A stretch of DNA of 64,000 bases from Actinobacillus capsulatus DSM 19761 (GCF_000374285.1 NZ_KB893931.1:182873-246872); one strand, 5' to 3'. Positions 27,750 through 37,485 are shown, counted from the first letter of the stretch. Numbers and translations are program-made. Notes: a model not told the origin generated them from the sequence alone.

Positions 27750-30713
27750 CTATTCATACGCTTTCAAGCCTGAAATTTCTTTGCCGTTTGCCATATTTTT
27801 AAGCAATGGCACAAGGTCTTCCATCAACGCCAATTCTTTAACACGGCGGTCTTTCCAGCCAAGCTCTAAAGGTTCAAGCAAGTCGGTGAGTTTTTCGCCG
27901 TCAAAAATCATTCGCTCTAAAATTTCGCTCACAAAAGCGGATAAGGTTTCGCTTGCAATGCCGTGTTTTTGCGAAAGTGCGATCAGTTTTTCATTGTTTT
28001 TTTCCTGTCTGAATGCCTGATAACCTGCTTTGACTTCTTTTTCGTTCAGGGCTTCGCCTGCTTTCAGGCTGTCAATATAGGCGATGATGTCGTCTTTTTC
28101 TTCCATCAAATCGCTGCTGGCGGCAATGAGTTCAACCAGCTGTTTACGGCTCATCTGCTGTTTTTTTGGCTTGCCGCTGTTGTCGGCAATCAGCTTCATA
28201 ATGTAGTCGTAATCAATCACCGCCGATGAAAACAGTACAAATTCAAAATCAAGTTGTTCCAATTCGGGTGCAAGCGGTGTTTTTTCTTGTGCCGTTTGCG
28301 ATTTGATTTGCTGCGCCATATCCAGATATACACCTTTGAAAGCACGTTGCGTGTCATTCGGCAAAATGGATTCGATGGCTTGCCGCTGTTCTTCGCTTAA
28401 ATCGGTATATTGCCCAAGCTGGGTTTTGCAGCGTTGCACTTCTTTGAACAGGTTGATGAAGCCTGCCCGTGCGGTGTCGCCTTTGAGATTGTAGGCTTCG
28501 GACGGTTCGCACGCCAGACCTTGTGCAGACATAAAGTCTTGCAGCCTGCTCACCGCTTGTTGCAGTTTGTCCATCACGGTTTCGGCAGGATCGACAATCC
28601 AGATTTCTTTGGCACGGTCTTGGTCTTGCCCCGAAAAGCGTTTGATGGCTTCGTCAACCTGTGTCTGTTGCCCGCGAAAATCCAAAATATTGCCGTAGGG
28701 TTTGGCGGCATTCAAAACGCGGTTGGTGCGGGAAAATGCCTGAATCAGACCGTGATATTTCAGGTTTTTATCCACATACAGCGTGTTTAAATATTTGCTG
28801 TCAAAGCCTGTCAGCAGCATATCCACCACAATGGTGATGTCAATTTTGTCTTGGTGCGGATAATCTTTGTCGGGATATTGGTGGTCTTTAATCCGTTTTT
28901 GAATATCCTGATAATACAAGTCAAATTCGTTGATACTGTGGTTGGTGCGGTATTGACGGTTGTAATCGTCAATAATGGCTTTTAAGGCAGCTTTTTTGCC
29001 GTTCGGGTCATTTTTGTTGTCCTGTTCTTCTTGCGGCAAATCCGCCTGAATTTGGGCGATGTCTTTATTGCCCTCGGCCGGTGGAGAAAAGACGCAAGCG
29101 ATATTGAGCGGCACGAAATCAGGGTTGGCTGCCTGTAATTTTGCTTGCGTTTCTTTAAATATACGCTGATATTCCACCGCGTCATTGATGGAGGCGGTGG
29201 CGAAAATGGCATTAAAACGGCGGCTGTCTGTGGCGGCGTCGTGTTTGCTTAAAACGGAATCCACAATCGCCTGTTTGGTTACAGGGTGGTGTGCCGATAC
29301 GCCTTTATTGCCCTCAGTTCTGTAATAGTCAATATGGAATTTCAATACATTGCCGTCGTCAATGGCATTGGTAATGGTGTAGGCGTGCAGCTGCTTTTCA
29401 AAAATATCTTCGGTGGTTTGATAAGACGCGTCTGTGCCGTCAATGCGTTTGTAGCTGGCATTTTCTTCAAAAATCGGCGTTCCTGTAAAACCAAATAATT
29501 GGGCATTGGGGAAAAAGGTTTTAATCGCCTGATGATTTTCGCCAAACTGGCTGCGATGGCATTCGTCAAAAATAAATACCATGCGTTTGTTTTTCAGGCT
29601 GCCTAATTGAGTGCGATAAGCCCCGTTTTCTTTGAGTGCCAAGCCTAATTTTTGAATGGTGGTTACGATGACTTTGTCGGCATAATCATCAGACAACAGG
29701 CGGTTCACCAAAGTGTGCGTATGGGTGTTTTCTTCTACGCAGCCTTGCTGAAAGCGGTTGAATTCTTCCCGAGTTTGGCGGTCTAGGTCTTTTCTGTCCA
29801 CCACGAACAGGCATTTGTCAATATCGGGATTGTCTTTGAGCAGAGTAGAGGCTTTAAATGAAGTCAGCGTTTTACCCGACCCTGTGGTGTGCCAGATATA
29901 ACCGTTGCCGCGATTTTCGTGAATGCAGTCCACAATCGCTTTGACGGCGTAAATCTGATACGGTCGCATCATCAGCAGTTTCTGCTCGCTTGCCACCAGC
30001 ACCATATAACGGCTGATCATTCTGCCCAACGTGCATTTTTCCAGAAATTTGTCGGCAAAGTCGCTCAAATGGTTGATTTTTCGATTGGCTTCATCGGCAA
30101 AACGATACACGGGCAAAAATCGTTCATCGGCTGCAAAGGCAAAATGTTTGTTTTGATTGTTGGCAAAATAGTAGGTGCTGCTTTCGTTGCTGACAATGAA
30201 AAGCTGCATAAAACACAGCAGGCTGTTGCCGTAACCGTTGCCAGTATCATTTTTATATTCAATGATTTGCTCAATGGCTTTTTTGGGCGGAATTTGCAGG
30301 GTTTTCAGCTCAATCTGCACCACGGGAATGCCGTTAATCAGCAAAATCACATCATAGCGATGATGACTACTTTCGGTATTGATACGTAATTGGCTGATGA
30401 CTTCGTAATCGTTTTTGCACCAGTCTTTGATATTGACCAGCGTGTAATTCAGCGGCGTATCGTCTTCACGGATAAAAGTATTGGTTTCACGCAAAATTTT
30501 GGCAGCGGCAAAGACATCGGGCGTGATGATTTCCAGCTTCAAGCGTTCAAATTCACTGTCGGTTAAACGCACACGGTTGAGCTTTTCAAATTTCTCACGG
30601 AAATTCTGTTCCAATGTTTTTTTATCTTGAATATCGGGGCGGTGCGTATATTTCAAGTCGATCAGTTTTCGGATAAATTTTTGCTCAATCGCAGATTCGG
30701 TATAGTTCATCAT
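27750..30713 (-). CDS. hsdR: Type I restriction endonuclease subunit HsdR
   Basis: A 987-residue motor and nuclease subunit of the EcoR124 type. The nuclease core is in RYDVILLINGIPVVQIELK, with D121 and E135-L-K137. The translocase has Walker A HTTGSGKT, DECHRSQFG as motif II, GFTGTP as motif III, and a later QAFSRTNRV as motif VI. The helical C-terminal domain that binds the methylase follows. With HsdM and HsdS it translocates unmodified DNA and cuts it at a distance. It is the first gene of the operon; transcription runs leftward from about 30750. Several DUS-like words (e.g. CAGGCTGCCTAA near 29597) lie in the frame. Confidence 0.95.
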   Translation of the reverse strand: MMNYTESAIEQKFIRKLIDLKYTHRPDIQDKKTLEQNFREKFEKLNRVRLTDSEFERLKLEIITPDVFAAAKILRETNTFIREDDTPLNYTLVNIKDWCKNDYEVISQLRINTESSHHRYDVILLINGIPVVQIELKTLQIPPKKAIEQIIEYKNDTGNGYGNSLLCFMQLFIVSNESSTYYFANNQNKHFAFAADERFLPVYRFADEANRKINHLSDFADKFLEKCTLGRMISRYMVLVASEQKLLMMRPYQIYAVKAIVDCIHENRGNGYIWHTTGSGKTLTSFKASTLLKDNPDIDKCLFVVDRKDLDRQTREEFNRFQQGCVEENTHTHTLVNRLLSDDYADKVIVTTIQKLGLALKENGAYRTQLGSLKNKRMVFIFDECHRSQFGENHQAIKTFFPNAQLFGFTGTPIFEENASYKRIDGTDASYQTTEDIFEKQLHAYTITNAIDDGNVLKFHIDYYRTEGNKGVSAHHPVTKQAIVDSVLSKHDAATDSRRFNAIFATASINDAVEYQRIFKETQAKLQAANPDFVPLNIACVFSPPAEGNKDIAQIQADLPQEEQDNKNDPNGKKAALKAIIDDYNRQYRTNHSINEFDLYYQDIQKRIKDHQYPDKDYPHQDKIDITIVVDMLLTGFDSKYLNTLYVDKNLKYHGLIQAFSRTNRVLNAAKPYGNILDFRGQQTQVDEAIKRFSGQDQDRAKEIWIVDPAETVMDKLQQAVSRLQDFMSAQGLACEPSEAYNLKGDTARAGFINLFKEVQRCKTQLGQYTDLSEEQRQAIESILPNDTQRAFKGVYLDMAQQIKSQTAQEKTPLAPELEQLDFEFVLFSSAVIDYDYIMKLIADNSGKPKKQQMSRKQLVELIAASSDLMEEKDDIIAYIDSLKAGEALNEKEVKAGYQAFRQEKNNEKLIALSQKHGIASETLSAFVSEILERMIFDGEKLTDLLEPLELGWKDRRVKELALMEDLVPLLKNMANGKEISGLKAYE

Positions 30714-30788
30714 ATTAAATGTAAGGTTAAGTAATTGTTAATCATCGTAACATAAAGCCAATGATGAATAGAAGCAGAAAAAATGCTT

Positions 30789-30853
30789 AATGCCGTCTGA
30801 AAGCGGCTCACACTTTCAGACGGCATTTTGGGCTTTCAGGCAGCCTGAAAGCC
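30789..30853. terminator. Two adjacent DUS hairpins
   Basis: AATGCCGTCTGAAAG pairs with CTTTCAGACGGCATT (30789-30827). GGCTTTCAGG-CAG-CCTGAAAGCC (30831-30853), containing AGGCAGCCTGAA, follows at once. Two different Neisseriaceae DUS dialects stand side by side after the LysR gene and before hsdR. Confidence 0.85.
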
Positions 30854-31734
30854 TAAACCCTTAAAAAATCCACCAATGCCCGCAATGTGGGCGAAATTTG
30901 GCGGTTGGGATAATACAGATAATCGGGCGGATAAATCATCGCAAAATCATCCAGCACGCTAATCAACCGCCCGTTTTCTAAAAATTCACGCACCAAAGCC
31001 CGTTCAATCCACACCAAACCCGCACCGTCCAATGCCGATAAAATCAGCATTTGTATATCATTTACAATCCACTTTCCTGTGACCTTTTGCGTGAACGCTT
31101 CGCCTGTTTGCGGCGGGCGAAATTGCCAATCCAAAAGACCGCCGTAAGTCGGCAGACGCATTTGCACACAATTGTGCCTGGTCAAATCTTGCGGCGTTTG
31201 GGGCGTGCCGTATTTGGCAAAATAGGCAGGGCTTGCCACGTAACACATAGTATTTTCATCAGAAATTTTCACCGCCACCACATCTTGATTTAATACATCG
31301 CCCGTGCGGATACCGGCATCAAATTTTTCTTTGACAATATCTACAAACCGGATGTCGCAAGCCAGTTCCAATACCACATCGGGATTTTGTTCGCCAAATT
31401 GACGAAATTTATCCCACAGCAAATATATGGAATTGGGCGTACCGTTAATGCGGAGCATGCCACGCAGTTCGTTTTGCAGGTTCAATACTTCATTGATATG
31501 GCTGTCAATTTCGGCAAACAGGGGCGAGATGCGGTCAAATAAGGCTTGTCCTGCGTCCGTTAAAGCCACTTGGCGGGTGGTGCGGTGAAACAGGCGTACG
31601 CCCAATTTTTGTTCCAAGCCCCCGACCGCTTGCGATACAGATGAACGAGCCAAGCCCAGCTGGTGAGCGGTTTTGGTAAAACTTTGGGTGTGGGCAAGCG
31701 ATAAAAACAGCCGCCAGTCGTGATGTTCGTGCAT
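30853..31734 (-). CDS. LysR-family transcriptional regulator
   Basis: I prefer the ATG at 31734 (293 residues), two bases past the vapC stop, over the TTG at 31749, which would overlap vapC. The N-terminal HTH is SFTKTAHQLGLARSSVSQAVGGLEQKLGVRLFHRTTRQVALTDAG. The effector domain follows with LRGMLRINGTP at its start. It belongs to the CrgA/YafC-like subgroup that often controls oxidoreductases. It lies at the end of the vapBC unit, so it may be read through from the vapB promoter. The target gene is not evident. Confidence 0.9.
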   Translation of the reverse strand: MHEHHDWRLFLSLAHTQSFTKTAHQLGLARSSVSQAVGGLEQKLGVRLFHRTTRQVALTDAGQALFDRISPLFAEIDSHINEVLNLQNELRGMLRINGTPNSIYLLWDKFRQFGEQNPDVVLELACDIRFVDIVKEKFDAGIRTGDVLNQDVVAVKISDENTMCYVASPAYFAKYGTPQTPQDLTRHNCVQMRLPTYGGLLDWQFRPPQTGEAFTQKVTGKWIVNDIQMLILSALDGAGLVWIERALVREFLENGRLISVLDDFAMIYPPDYLYYPNRQISPTLRALVDFLRV

Positions 31735-31736
31735 TG

Positions 31737-32129
31737 TCAGCGTAGCCAATTTTCCAATTTCAAGCCGTCAATCCGCTCAAATTCTTTGGTATTGCGGGTG
31801 ATTAAAGTTAAGTTTTGGGCAATGGCTTGACCTGCGATCAGCGTGTCATACGCACCGATTGGTGTGCCTTTTTGCTGTAAAGTGGCACGGATTTTGCCTG
31901 CGTGATAAGCGTCTTGGCTGTTAAAATGCAAAGTGGGAAAGCGTAATCGGCTTAATTTATGCAAATTTTCATCTGCTTTTTGGCTGTTGTACGCCCCAAA
32001 TGCCAATTCAAATAACACAATATTGGACAAAGCAAAATCGCTGACCGAATGCTTTTTCATTTGTGCCAACAAGCCTTGATGTTGTTTTTGAAAAGCGATG
32101 ATGACATTGGTATCCAGCAAATATTTCAT
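31737..32129 (-). CDS. vapC: VapC PIN-domain toxin
   Basis: A 130-residue PIN-domain ribonuclease. Acidic metal residues are seen in MKYLLDTNVIIAF (D6), FELAFGAYNS (Glu), IGAYDTLIAGQA (Asp) and LITRNTKEFERIDGL (last Asn/Asp position). VapC toxins cut tRNA or rRNA and are neutralised by VapB. The ATG overlaps the stop of vapB by four bases (ATGA), the normal coupling of this operon. The protein appears complete. Confidence 0.95.
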   Translation of the reverse strand: MKYLLDTNVIIAFQKQHQGLLAQMKKHSVSDFALSNIVLFELAFGAYNSQKADENLHKLSRLRFPTLHFNSQDAYHAGKIRATLQQKGTPIGAYDTLIAGQAIAQNLTLITRNTKEFERIDGLKLENWLR

Positions 32130-32371
32130 TCAAAAACGCTCCAATCCCGCTCTTGCGGCACATCGTTTTTTAGTTCCAAAATGGCGTGTTCCATTGTGTC
32201 GTCAAACGGCTCCAAATCATTGACCCAATCCCAATCGTCCGCAATCGGCTCAATAATCACTTGATTTCCCTGCTTGAAAATGCGGACTTCCTTGCCTTCA
32301 AAGCGAAATTCTTTGGGCAATCGCACGGCTTGGGAATTGCCAGTCCAAAATAATTTTGCGGTGGCGGTCAT
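32126..32371 (-). CDS. vapB: VapB antitoxin (AbrB/SpoVT fold)
   Basis: An 81-residue antitoxin. The N-terminal swapped-hairpin AbrB domain reads TAKLFWTGNSQAVRLPKEFRFEGKEVRIFKQGNQVIIEP, and the acidic C-terminus (WDWVNDLEPFDD...ERDWSVFE) would wrap around VapC. Such antitoxins repress their own promoter, here expected in 32372-32450 upstream of the start; an AGGAAAA ribosome site is present. Confidence 0.95.
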   Translation of the reverse strand: MTATAKLFWTGNSQAVRLPKEFRFEGKEVRIFKQGNQVIIEPIADDWDWVNDLEPFDDTMEHAILELKNDVPQERDWSVFE

Positions 32372-32502
32372 TTTTTCCTCCGAAAAAATAGCTATGATTT
32401 GTATCTATTATGTAAAAATAACAGCCGTTTTGCAAGATTTTTTCAGGCCGTCTGAAAGGGATTGTTCAAAATTTCAAGCCATTGAATTCATTTTTGGCTG
32501 CA

Positions 32503-32530
32503 TTATCAAAACAATCTTAATCCGTATAAT
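32503..32530 (+). promoter_or_regulatory. Promoter of the frameshifted hydrolase gene
   Basis: TTATCA (32503-32508), a 16-nt spacer and TATAAT (32525-32530) lie about 50 nt before the ATG at 32580, which has an AAGGGG ribosome site. Confidence 0.55.
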
Positions 32531-32579
32531 ACGCACATCAGTTCGGTAATTTTATTTTTCAATTTTATAAGGGGTTCTG

Positions 32580-33675
32580 ATGAACAAGTTTTTTAAAACC
32601 AGCGTGATTTCTACCGCACTTTTGGGAGCATTGGCTATGAATACTGCCGTATTTGCAAACAGCACCGCAAACAAGTCCGCTTCAGCACAAACTCAGTCGG
32701 CAACGGTGAATATTTACGGCATCAGCATTGAGCAGGGCAAAATTTATTCCGAAGCACACAGAAAATCCATTGCCCCAAATATGCAAAAAGTGCGTTACAA
32801 CAATAACGGCATCGAGATGGTGGGCAATGTGTATTTCCCCCAAAATTTTGATAAAGACAAACGCTATCCTGCGATTATTGTCGGACACCCCGGCGGTGGC
32901 GTGAAAGAGCAAGCGTCGGGTTTGTATGCGAAACTTTTGGCGGAAAACGGCTTTGTCGCCATTGCTTTTGACGCATCTTACCAAGGCGAAAGCGGCGGCT
33001 TGCCACGCCGTTTGGAAAAGCCTGAAAACCGCATTGGTGATTTTCACGCCACGGTGGATTATCTGACGGCTTTGCCTTATGTGGATAAAGATAAAATCGC
33101 ACTGTTGGGTATTTGTGCCGGCTACCGCGCAGGCAAGCCTGACCGACAAGCGTGTCAAGGCTCTCGCAACCGTGAGTGCGTTTCACCGCTACACGCATTC
33201 TTGGGACGGCAAAGAGATGAGCCTGCCTGAAAAAGAGACCGCCATCAAAACCGCCAATGAACAAAGAAGTCTTGAAGCCAAAGGCGGTGAAGTCAAACTG
33301 ATGGAAGTGTTGTTCCCTGTGAATGCCGACACACCCAAAGATTTGGCAGAAGCCTATGACTATTATCTGACCGAGCGAGGCTTTTATCCGACCGCCAATA
33401 ATCGTTTTACCGTCAGCAGTTTGCAATATATGATGGGTTATAATGCCCTAAACAATGTGGACAAACTTTTGACGCAACCGCTTTTGGTGGTATCAGGCGA
33501 TGTATCTGGTTCTCGCTGGCAGAGTGAAGAAATTTACAATGTCGCCGAAAATGCCAAAAATAAAGAGCTGTTTTTGGTAAAAGGGGCAGGGCATATGGAT
33601 TTATACGACCAAGATAAATATGTCAGTCAAGTTATTGATAAATTAACGAAATTTTATCAGGCAAATTTGCAATAA
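32580..33675 (+). pseudogene. Exported alpha/beta hydrolase (YcjY/dienelactone-hydrolase-like), frameshifted
   Basis: The first 180 codons encode a signal peptide (cleavage after NTAVFA) and the start of a hydrolase: YPAIIVGHPGGGVKEQ, FDASYQGESGG, and a Cys-type nucleophile elbow LLGICAG. Right after the elbow (about 33118-33135) the frame changes; the other frame continues naturally (ASLTDKRVKALATVSAFHRY, later PLLVVSGD and KGAGHMDLYD with the catalytic His) to 33675. One base lost or gained at the active site explains the break. It could be a real pseudogene or a sequencing error. Promoter and terminator look intact, so decay is recent. Confidence 0.8.
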
Positions 33676-33683
33676 TTTTTGAT

Positions 33684-33757
33684 AAAAACACCGCTTGTCG
33701 CAATACAGGCGGTGTTTTTGTTCGGGAATTTTGCAAAGTTGTTTCAGGCTGCCTGAA
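33684..33757. terminator. Composite terminator: ACAAGCGGT-type hairpin plus DUS
   Basis: AAAAACACCGCTTGT (33684-33698) pairs with ACAGGCGGTGTTTTT (33705-33719). The DUS AGGCTGCCTGAA (33746-33757) also supplies the last codons of the opposite LysR gene (Val-Gln-Ala-Ala-stop). Confidence 0.8.
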
Positions 33758-34613
33758 CCCTCTCCAACACAAACCCGACAAACGCTCGCACAATACTCGG
33801 TGGGTAGCGGTGCTGGGCGTAAATCATCGTGATGTCCAATTTGGTACTTTCCACATCGGCAAGCACTTCTACCAACCCATTTTCTGCGATCAATCTGTCC
33901 GCCGTAAAACGAGCTAATTGGGCAATCGCCTTGCCTTGTTTTGCCATATATTCAATAGCATAGCTATCATTACTAGCAAAAAGATACGGTATTTCAACCG
34001 CTTGCTTGCCACTGCCAAGCCGAACCGTCGGGTTTTCGTTTCGCTCCCAAACCGCAATCGGAAAATGTTGCAGTTCAGCCAGCGAGTTGGGCGTGCCTGA
34101 TTTTGCCAATAAATCAGGGTGGGCAACCTATTTACTGCTCATTGTGCCGACTTTTTTGGCGATAAACTGCTCGCCGTGCAAATTGCCCAGCCGAAACGCC
34201 ACATCAATGCCGTCTGAAAACAAATCCTGCACACGGTCGGTCAGCGTACAATGCACCTGAATGTTGGGATAGGCAATCTGAAAATCACCAATCCACGCGA
34301 GCACAGTTTCGCACGCAGGGCTGGCTGAAATGCGAAGTCTGCCCTTTAAATGGCATTGTTCGCCCAGCAAAACATCTTTGGCACTGCCCAGCTGTTCAAG
34401 GGGCAAATACACCTGTTCATACAGCCGTTGCCCTGCCATTGTCGGCTTGACCCCTGATTTTTTGCGGTCAAGCAGTTGCAAATTGAGTTCTTGTTCCAAA
34501 TCGGAAATTTGACGGCTGATGGTGGCAATCGGCACGCCCGTGCGTTCGGATGCTTTGGAAAGTGAGCCGTATTGAATCACGGCAACGAAGAGGTGAAGGG
34601 TGTTGAGGTTCAT
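33744..34613 (-). pseudogene. LysR-family regulator interrupted by an in-frame amber codon
   Basis: The reading frame from 34613 gives an N-terminal HTH (GSLSKASERTGVPIATISRQ) and the first half of the effector domain, stops at TAG (34128-34130) after 161 codons, then resumes in the same frame (VAHPDLLAKSGTPNS...) to 33744. The intact length would be 289 residues, like the related LysR at 53849-54718, which shows a similar VAHPEFLARHGIP at this point. So a single nonsense change is enough. The divergent partner is the nitroreductase gene at 34767. The upstream half might still make a DNA-binding fragment. Confidence 0.85.
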
Positions 34614-34699
34614 AGGTTTCAGTTTAAAAAAAGACCGCTTTATTTTAGCAAAAACGGCTTATCTTTTCCATTTATGAAAAATTATCTTTCCAAAAACCA

Positions 34700-34731
34700 C
34701 CATTCTTTTACTGCGTGTAAAATTCTATAAT
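34700..34731 (+). promoter_or_regulatory. Promoter of the nitroreductase with CCATTCTTTT box
   Basis: CCATTCTTTT (34700-34709), 16 nt, then TATAAT (34726-34731). The same box at the same distance precedes the quinone-oxidoreductase-like gene (39374-39405). CCAAAA lies a few bases upstream of the box in both. Confidence 0.6.
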
Positions 34732-34766
34732 AGGCATCACTTTTAAAACTCAATGAGAGAAGCACT

Positions 34767-35435
34767 ATGCTAGATTTTTCCACCACCATTCAAAGCCGTA
34801 AATCCATTCGTGCGTTTTTGCCAGAACCTTTATCGTCAGCCGATATTCAGGCGGTGCTTGATGACGCCTTGCGTTCGCCGTCTGCCGCCAATGTTCAGCC
34901 TTGGCAAATTCACATTGTGTCGGGGCAAACGCTTGCCAAGTTGTCGGATAAATTATTGACCGCGTTTCAGGCTGCCACGCCAAGCCCCGATTTTGATTAT
35001 AAACCCAGCAATTTTGTCGGCATTTATGGGCAAAGAATGATGGATTCTGCTAAAATTTTATACGGCACGCTCGGCATTGCCAGAGACGATGAGAAGGCTC
35101 GCAATGACTTTGCCGAAGGGAATTTCTGTTTTTATAATGCTCCGCATTGTGCCTTTTTCTTTATGCCTAAAGTCAGCGATGACAATGTTTATCCTGCGAT
35201 GGATATGGGAATGTTGGTGCAAAGTTTTATGCTTGCCTTGACCGCTCGGGGCTTTGGCAGCTTGCCCCAACTAGCTTTGGCTTATTATCCTGATGTGGTG
35301 CGTGAAACGCTTGGCGTGCCTGATGGCTATTTGATGTTGGGCGTATCGTTTGGCAAGCCTGATATGGCTTATGTCGGCAATCAAATTCGCCAAAACCGTG
35401 CGTCCCAAAGTGAGACCGTAATTTTTCATTCTTGA
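34767..35435 (+). CDS. Nitroreductase-family protein
   Basis: A 222-residue flavoprotein of the NAD(P)H:FMN nitroreductase fold. FMN-binding features are SRKSIRAFLPEPLSSADI at the start, ALRSPSAANVQPWQIHIVSG, and the late GFGSLPQLALAYYPDVVRETLGVPDGYLMLGVSFGKPD. Members reduce quinones and nitro-aromatics in the cytosol as homodimers. A GAGAG ribosome site precedes the ATG. It is the first gene of a pair with the HSL-type esterase 12 nt downstream, and is divergent from the amber-interrupted LysR, its likely regulator. Confidence 0.9.
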   Translation: MLDFSTTIQSRKSIRAFLPEPLSSADIQAVLDDALRSPSAANVQPWQIHIVSGQTLAKLSDKLLTAFQAATPSPDFDYKPSNFVGIYGQRMMDSAKILYGTLGIARDDEKARNDFAEGNFCFYNAPHCAFFFMPKVSDDNVYPAMDMGMLVQSFMLALTARGFGSLPQLALAYYPDVVRETLGVPDGYLMLGVSFGKPDMAYVGNQIRQNRASQSETVIFHS

Positions 35436-35446
35436 TTGGAGTTTTT

Positions 35447-36460
35447 ATGACCGCTTTAAAATCTGCGCATTTGTTCAATGACGACTATCAATTTTTGCTC
35501 GAAATGTTTTCATCAGACGAAGTCAAACAAGCAACCCAATTTTTTGACGACTTGCACCAAAATCCAACCGCCGACAAAAAACAACAAGGCTTTGCTCTGC
35601 TTGACCAAATGATGACATCGCTGGCTGGCGGTGAGCCAATCTCTGCCGATAAGCACCTTGTCGCCCCTGCCACTGGCACGCAAAAGGCGGTGGATTTGTA
35701 TGTGTTTTATCCAGATAACCATCAGAATGAACGCTTGCCTGTGGTCTATTTTGCTCACGGTGGCGGCTTGATTGTCGGCAATGCCAATCAGCAAAATGCT
35801 GCCTTAAAAGCCCTCGCCAATGCCAATAAGGTGGCGGTGGTTAGTCTTGAATATACGCTTGTCCCTGTCGCTCCGCACCCTGCCGATATGTTGGACGCTT
35901 ATCACGGCTTGGCATATCTGTTTGAAAATGCAGAGCATTTAAACTTTGATAAACACAACCTCATCATAATGGGCGAAAGCGGTGGCGGTACGGTGGCAAG
36001 CCGTTTGGCACTTTACAATGCCGAGCAAGGCAAATACACGCCCAAGGGGTTGGTGCTGATTTACCCAATGCTGGACTACCGCACAGGGAGCGATGACGAT
36101 ATTTATCGCAATGAATTTGCTGGGGAATTGGTGTGGACAAGAGCCACCAATCAGCTGGGCTGGACAACTTCGCAAGGCGGTCAGGATTTGGCAAGCGATA
36201 AAATGCGATTTTTCTCGCCTGCATTAGTGGCTGATGTGTCGGGCTTGCCGCCCACTTTTATGGCGGTGGGCAGCTTAGATTTGTTTGTCAATGAAAATAT
36301 CGATTTTGCCAACAAACTTATCCGTCAAGGCGTACCGACCGAGTTTCATATTTTAAATGGCGTTCCGCACGCTTTTGAAAGTTTTAACCCCGATAGTGCA
36401 TTGGCACAGGAATTTTTTAGATTAAGAAATAATGCCATTCAAAAGATGATTGGGGGATAA
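35447..36460 (+). CDS. HSL-family alpha/beta hydrolase (esterase)
   Basis: The ATG at 35447 follows TTGGAG (337 residues). The hormone-sensitive-lipase signature HGGG is present in YFAHGGGLIVGN, the nucleophile elbow is GESGGGTVAS, the Asp lies in AVGSLDLFVNEN, and the His in LNGVPHAFESF. It is likely a cytosolic esterase for short acyl or acetyl esters. It is co-transcribed with the nitroreductase and ends at a composite uptake-word terminator. The substrate is unknown. Confidence 0.9.
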   Translation: MTALKSAHLFNDDYQFLLEMFSSDEVKQATQFFDDLHQNPTADKKQQGFALLDQMMTSLAGGEPISADKHLVAPATGTQKAVDLYVFYPDNHQNERLPVVYFAHGGGLIVGNANQQNAALKALANANKVAVVSLEYTLVPVAPHPADMLDAYHGLAYLFENAEHLNFDKHNLIIMGESGGGTVASRLALYNAEQGKYTPKGLVLIYPMLDYRTGSDDDIYRNEFAGELVWTRATNQLGWTTSQGGQDLASDKMRFFSPALVADVSGLPPTFMAVGSLDLFVNENIDFANKLIRQGVPTEFHILNGVPHAFESFNPDSALAQEFFRLRNNAIQKMIGG

Positions 36461-36471
36461 TTGGGTTGGGC

Positions 36472-36544
36472 AAAATACCGCTTGGGGAGTGCAAGCGGTG
36501 TTTTTCTTTGCAAATTGTGCAAAACGGTTTTCAGGCTGCCTGAA
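36472..36544. terminator. Composite terminator: ACAAGCGGT-type hairpin plus DUS
   Basis: AAAATACCGCTTG and CAAGCGGTGTTTTT form the stem (36472-36505); CAAATTGTGCAAAACGG and AGGCTGCCTGAA (36533-36544) follow, ending 7 nt before the AraC stop. Confidence 0.8.
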
Positions 36545-36550
36545 ACTTGC

Positions 36551-37420
36551 CTATCCCTGCGATTTATCCGCACTGGGACTGATACCGAAATAGCGTTTGT
36601 ATTCCCTGCTAAACTGGCTGGGACTTTCATAACCGACTTGATGGGCGATTTGGGCAAGCGATAATTGTCCGAGCAAAATCAATCGTCTCGCTTCGGTTAA
36701 TTGCAATGACTTTTGATATTGCAAGGGGCTGATGGCGGTAATTTGACGAAAATGTTTATAAAAATTAGGGACGCTCATTTTGGCAATGTCTGCCAGCGTT
36801 TCAACGGTAACGGTGTGGGCAAAATTTTCTTTCAGATAAACAATGGCTTGGCTGATACGTTGATTGTGTCCGCCAATTGCCCCCATTTGAGCCAAAATAG
36901 GGGCAATCGGACTTTTTAATAAACGATAATGCAATTCGTGGCGGATAAGTGGGGCTAATACTTTTAAATCATCAGGATAACACGCCAAATTCACCAAACG
37001 GTGCAAAGCGTCCAGCATAGGCTCATCAACTTGCCCGATTTCAATGCCCGATTGCGTGGTATTTGGTGGAAATGTTTTTATTTCATTTAATAGATTTAGG
37101 ATAGTGGCATTGTCCAATTTCATCTGAATGCCTGTATAAGGATAATCCGCACTCGCCCCCAAAACTTCGCCCACAAGAGGCATTTCAACCGAATAACACA
37201 AAAACTGCCCATCACCGTAAGTGATGGTATTGTCGCCCCAATACACGGTTTTTTGCCCACGCAAAATAAAACACACAGACGGCTCTTGCACATAGCTGAC
37301 GCGGGAAATGGGGGTATCGGCACGGTATAAGGTCAAGCCGACATTATCAAGCATTTGCACTTCGTCAGGCTGCAAATAAGCAATGAGTTGATTGACGAGC
37401 AGGGTTAAGGTATCGGACAT
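36551..37420 (-). CDS. AraC-family regulator with AraC_N (type I) sensor domain
   Basis: The ATG at 37420 has GAGG nine bases upstream, so I prefer it to 37432 (289 residues). The N-terminal cupin-like sensor (TLYRADTPISRVSYVQEPSVCFILRGQKTVYWGD) is the AraC_N type. Two C-terminal HTH units follow (VETLADIAKMSVPNFYKHFRQITAISPLQYQK; LAQIAHQVGYESPSQFSREYKRYFGISP). It is divergent from the short-chain dehydrogenase gene at 37636; a pair of GGATTRGGCAAGTTT words lies between them. This family usually activates the neighbouring oxidoreductase in response to a small ligand. Confidence 0.9.
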   Translation of the reverse strand: MSDTLTLLVNQLIAYLQPDEVQMLDNVGLTLYRADTPISRVSYVQEPSVCFILRGQKTVYWGDNTITYGDGQFLCYSVEMPLVGEVLGASADYPYTGIQMKLDNATILNLLNEIKTFPPNTTQSGIEIGQVDEPMLDALHRLVNLACYPDDLKVLAPLIRHELHYRLLKSPIAPILAQMGAIGGHNQRISQAIVYLKENFAHTVTVETLADIAKMSVPNFYKHFRQITAISPLQYQKSLQLTEARRLILLGQLSLAQIAHQVGYESPSQFSREYKRYFGISPSADKSQG

Positions 37421-37485
37421 TTTTTGCCTCATCTGTATCCTAAAATCAGGTGGATTATTTTAGCACAATCAAGTTAATTTCAATA

